Notes under the pieces: model-generated | What the model was told of the DNA's origin: nothing | Databases searched by the model: none | Seen by the model: only the letters and a program-made list of their open reading frames with translations | Made by a program: the position numbers and the translations under genes | Part shown: one piece after another, positions 62,960 through 64,000 of the stretch | How the letters are laid out: every line of letters begins with the position of its first letter | Position numbering within the stretch: the stretch's first letter is position 1 | NCBI RefSeq assembly: GCF_900116555.1 | Contig: NZ_FPAT01000006.1 | Coordinates: forward strand, 105,701-169,700 | Reading direction: 5' to 3' | Length of the DNA: 64,000 nucleotides | From: Actinopolyspora lacussalsi subsp. righensis | GTDB taxonomy: Bacteria; Actinomycetota; Actinomycetes; Mycobacteriales; Pseudonocardiaceae

Positions 62960-62964
62960 TGGGC
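62687..62964. repeat. Intact region behind tRNA-Leu, copy B of the duplicated flank
   Basis: Matches 54393-54599 along its length apart from an extra 70 bases (about 62740-62830). It ends in the 3' part of tRNA-Leu (CCTCGGTGGGCG), the junction point of both copies. Confidence 0.75.
62849..62892 (-). terminator. Intrinsic terminator of tRNA-Leu
   Basis: On the minus strand a perfect 12-bp stem (ATCGGGGAGAGC with GCTCTCCCCGAT) and a 15-base loop, followed by a run of T. It lies 68 bases behind the tRNA-Leu 3' end. Confidence 0.88.
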
Positions 62965-63043
62965 GAGGGGGGAGTTGAACCCCCACGTCCTTTCGGACAC
63001 ACGGACCTGAACCGTGCGCGTCTACCTATTCCGCCACCCGCCC
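62960..63043 (-). tRNA. tRNA-Leu, anticodon CAG
   Basis: An 84-nucleotide gene with a seven-base acceptor stem (GGGCGGG with CTCGCCC), a long variable arm (GTGTCCGAAAGGACGT) as in Leu tRNAs, the T loop GGTTCAACTC and the anticodon loop TTCAGGT. CCA is not encoded. It lies opposite fhaA, as the Leu(CAG) gene does in other actinobacteria near the origin. Confidence 0.95.
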
Positions 63044-63308
63044 GTGGGCTTTTGCGTTGTGACCTCACTCTACAACACCCGGATCCGATCCCCTCAACGG
63101 GGGTCCTCGTCCGAAGCGCCGCACCGACCGTGAGCGATCGGTACAATCGGCCCGCGAAACCGTGTTCCGCAACCGGCCCGATCAGGCTAGCACAGTCGGG
63201 GCACCGGAATCCCGCGGGGTGCGCCCCCGCTCGGAACTAGTAGCTGTAACGGCTCGTCGCGCCAGATACGATGGTACGCAAGAGTCGAGAGTATGGAGGG
63301 GGATTGCC

Positions 63309-64000
63309 GTGGGCCTCGTGCAGCGCTTCGAGCGCAGGCTCGAAGGCATCGTCGGCAACAGCTTCGCGCGGGTGTTCGGCGGCAAGGTCGTTCCCCAGGA
63401 GGTCGCGCAGTCGCTGCAGCGGGAAGCCGAGTTGCAGGTGCGTGAACTCGCGGGCGGCAGATTGCTGGCGTGCAACCACTACGTCGTGCAGCTGAGCCCC
63501 ACCGATCACGATCGACTCATGGAGGACGAGAATCGGGTCACCGATCTTCTCGCCGACTGCGTTCAGGAGCATCTCACCGAGCAGCGGTGGGACACATATG
63601 GTGACGTCGTAGTCTCCCTGGAGCGCTCTGAGACGCTGCACACGGGACAGTTTCGAATAAGTTCGTCCGTCGACCCCGACGTAAGCCGACGGCCGGCAAC
63701 ACCTCGTACCGCAGGAGACCGACCCATGAGCCAGCCACCAGGCCAATATCCCCAGGGGGATCCGTACGGCCAGCAGGCGCAGTACGGCTACGACCAGGGC
63801 CAGTACGGGCAGGACCCGAACTACGGCTACGGCCAGCCCGGTTATGACCAGGGTTACGGTCAGCCCGGCGGCGGATACCCCCAGTCCGGTGGCTTCCCCG
63901 ACCAGGGCTACGGCCAGCCCGGTTATCCCCCGCCCCCTCCGGCCTACGGCCAACCCCCGGGCTACGACCAGGGCTACGGTCAGCCCGGCGGCGGATACCC
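63309..64000 (+). CDS. fhaA: FHA-domain protein FhaA, 3' end outside window
   Basis: The frame from GTG 63309 (GGAGGGGG upstream) encodes the DUF3662 domain of FhaA (GLVQRFERRLEGIVGNSFAR, FGGKVVPQEVAQSLQREAEL, HYVVQLSPTDHDRLMEDENR, residues 1-120). It continues as a Tyr/Gly/Gln-rich linker of YGQPGYDQGYGQPGG-type units to the window end; the FHA domain lies beyond. FhaA reads phosphothreonine marks of PknB and controls peptidoglycan synthesis through MviN/MurJ. The gene opens the fhaA-pknB block of the origin region. Confidence 0.9.
   Translation, partial: MGLVQRFERRLEGIVGNSFARVFGGKVVPQEVAQSLQREAELQVRELAGGRLLACNHYVVQLSPTDHDRLMEDENRVTDLLADCVQEHLTEQRWDTYGDVVVSLERSETLHTGQFRISSSVDPDVSRRPATPRTAGDRPMSQPPGQYPQGDPYGQQAQYGYDQGQYGQDPNYGYGQPGYDQGYGQPGGGYPQSGGFPDQGYGQPGYPPPPPAYGQPPGYDQGYGQPGGGY

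Noticed and set aside
1..64000. CRISPR array or rRNA genes
   Set aside because: No series of evenly spaced direct repeats of 25-40 bases with spacers and no rRNA core sequence is present.

Overview
The window is high-GC, gene-dense DNA of an actinomycete, most likely a member of the Pseudonocardiales (Saccharopolyspora/Actinopolyspora-like; the genus is an inference). The evidence is the EspG/PPE-like/DUF3558 type VII secretion genes, the XRE-DUF5753/DUF397 pair, DUF6474, frequent GTG and TTG starts and several leaderless transcripts. A tRNA-Leu(CAG) beside the start of fhaA at the right edge suggests that this end lies near the origin, because fhaA begins the conserved fhaA-pstP-rodA-pbpA-pknA-pknB block in actinobacteria.

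Layout. 1-9.3 kb: a truncated gamma-glutamyltransferase gene, three oxidoreductases, a RecB-like nuclease, a DUF6474 protein and a BCCT osmolyte transporter. 9.3-17.4 kb: an XRE regulator with a phosphotransferase, two small hypothetical genes, a non-coding stretch with a strong orphan terminator, and a 1127-residue protein joining a decayed HAD-like domain to an isonitrile-synthase (DIT1/PvcA) domain. 17.8-21.2 kb: a TetR regulator, a PLP-dependent aldolase/deaminase and a lactone oxidase. 21.4-27.3 kb: a T7SS accessory cluster, then an XRE-DUF5753/DUF397 module with a small zinc-finger-like and a tiny membrane protein. 27.8-35.6 kb: ordinary transporters and regulators. 35.7-42.4 kb: release factor 3, a SulP transporter, a short MerR regulator, a DUF2795 protein and a HelD-type RNA polymerase recycling ATPase. 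Four near-identical dyads sit in front of these genes, one between the two prfC/SulP divergent starts on each side.

43.6-52.1 kb is the most striking island: a radical SAM protein resembling tetraether-lipid synthases (Tes/MJ0619), two methyltransferases, two mercuric-reductase-like flavoproteins, a MerT-like membrane protein, a further membrane protein and a Crp/Fnr regulator. Four TGTCA-N6-TGACA type boxes lie at constant distances before its genes. 52.4-54.9 kb looks like a mobile-element remnant or accessory DNA. 54.9-64 kb returns to core genes: a broken LytR-CpsA-Psr gene, DedA, HtpX, Spo0M, two CNNM/CorC-type proteins, tRNA-Leu and fhaA.

Two dispersed repeat families run through the intergenic DNA. 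One is a palindrome of about 110 bp, found mostly behind gene 3' ends; the other is a 22-bp inverted repeat. The region behind tRNA-Leu is also present as a decayed second copy 8.3 kb away.
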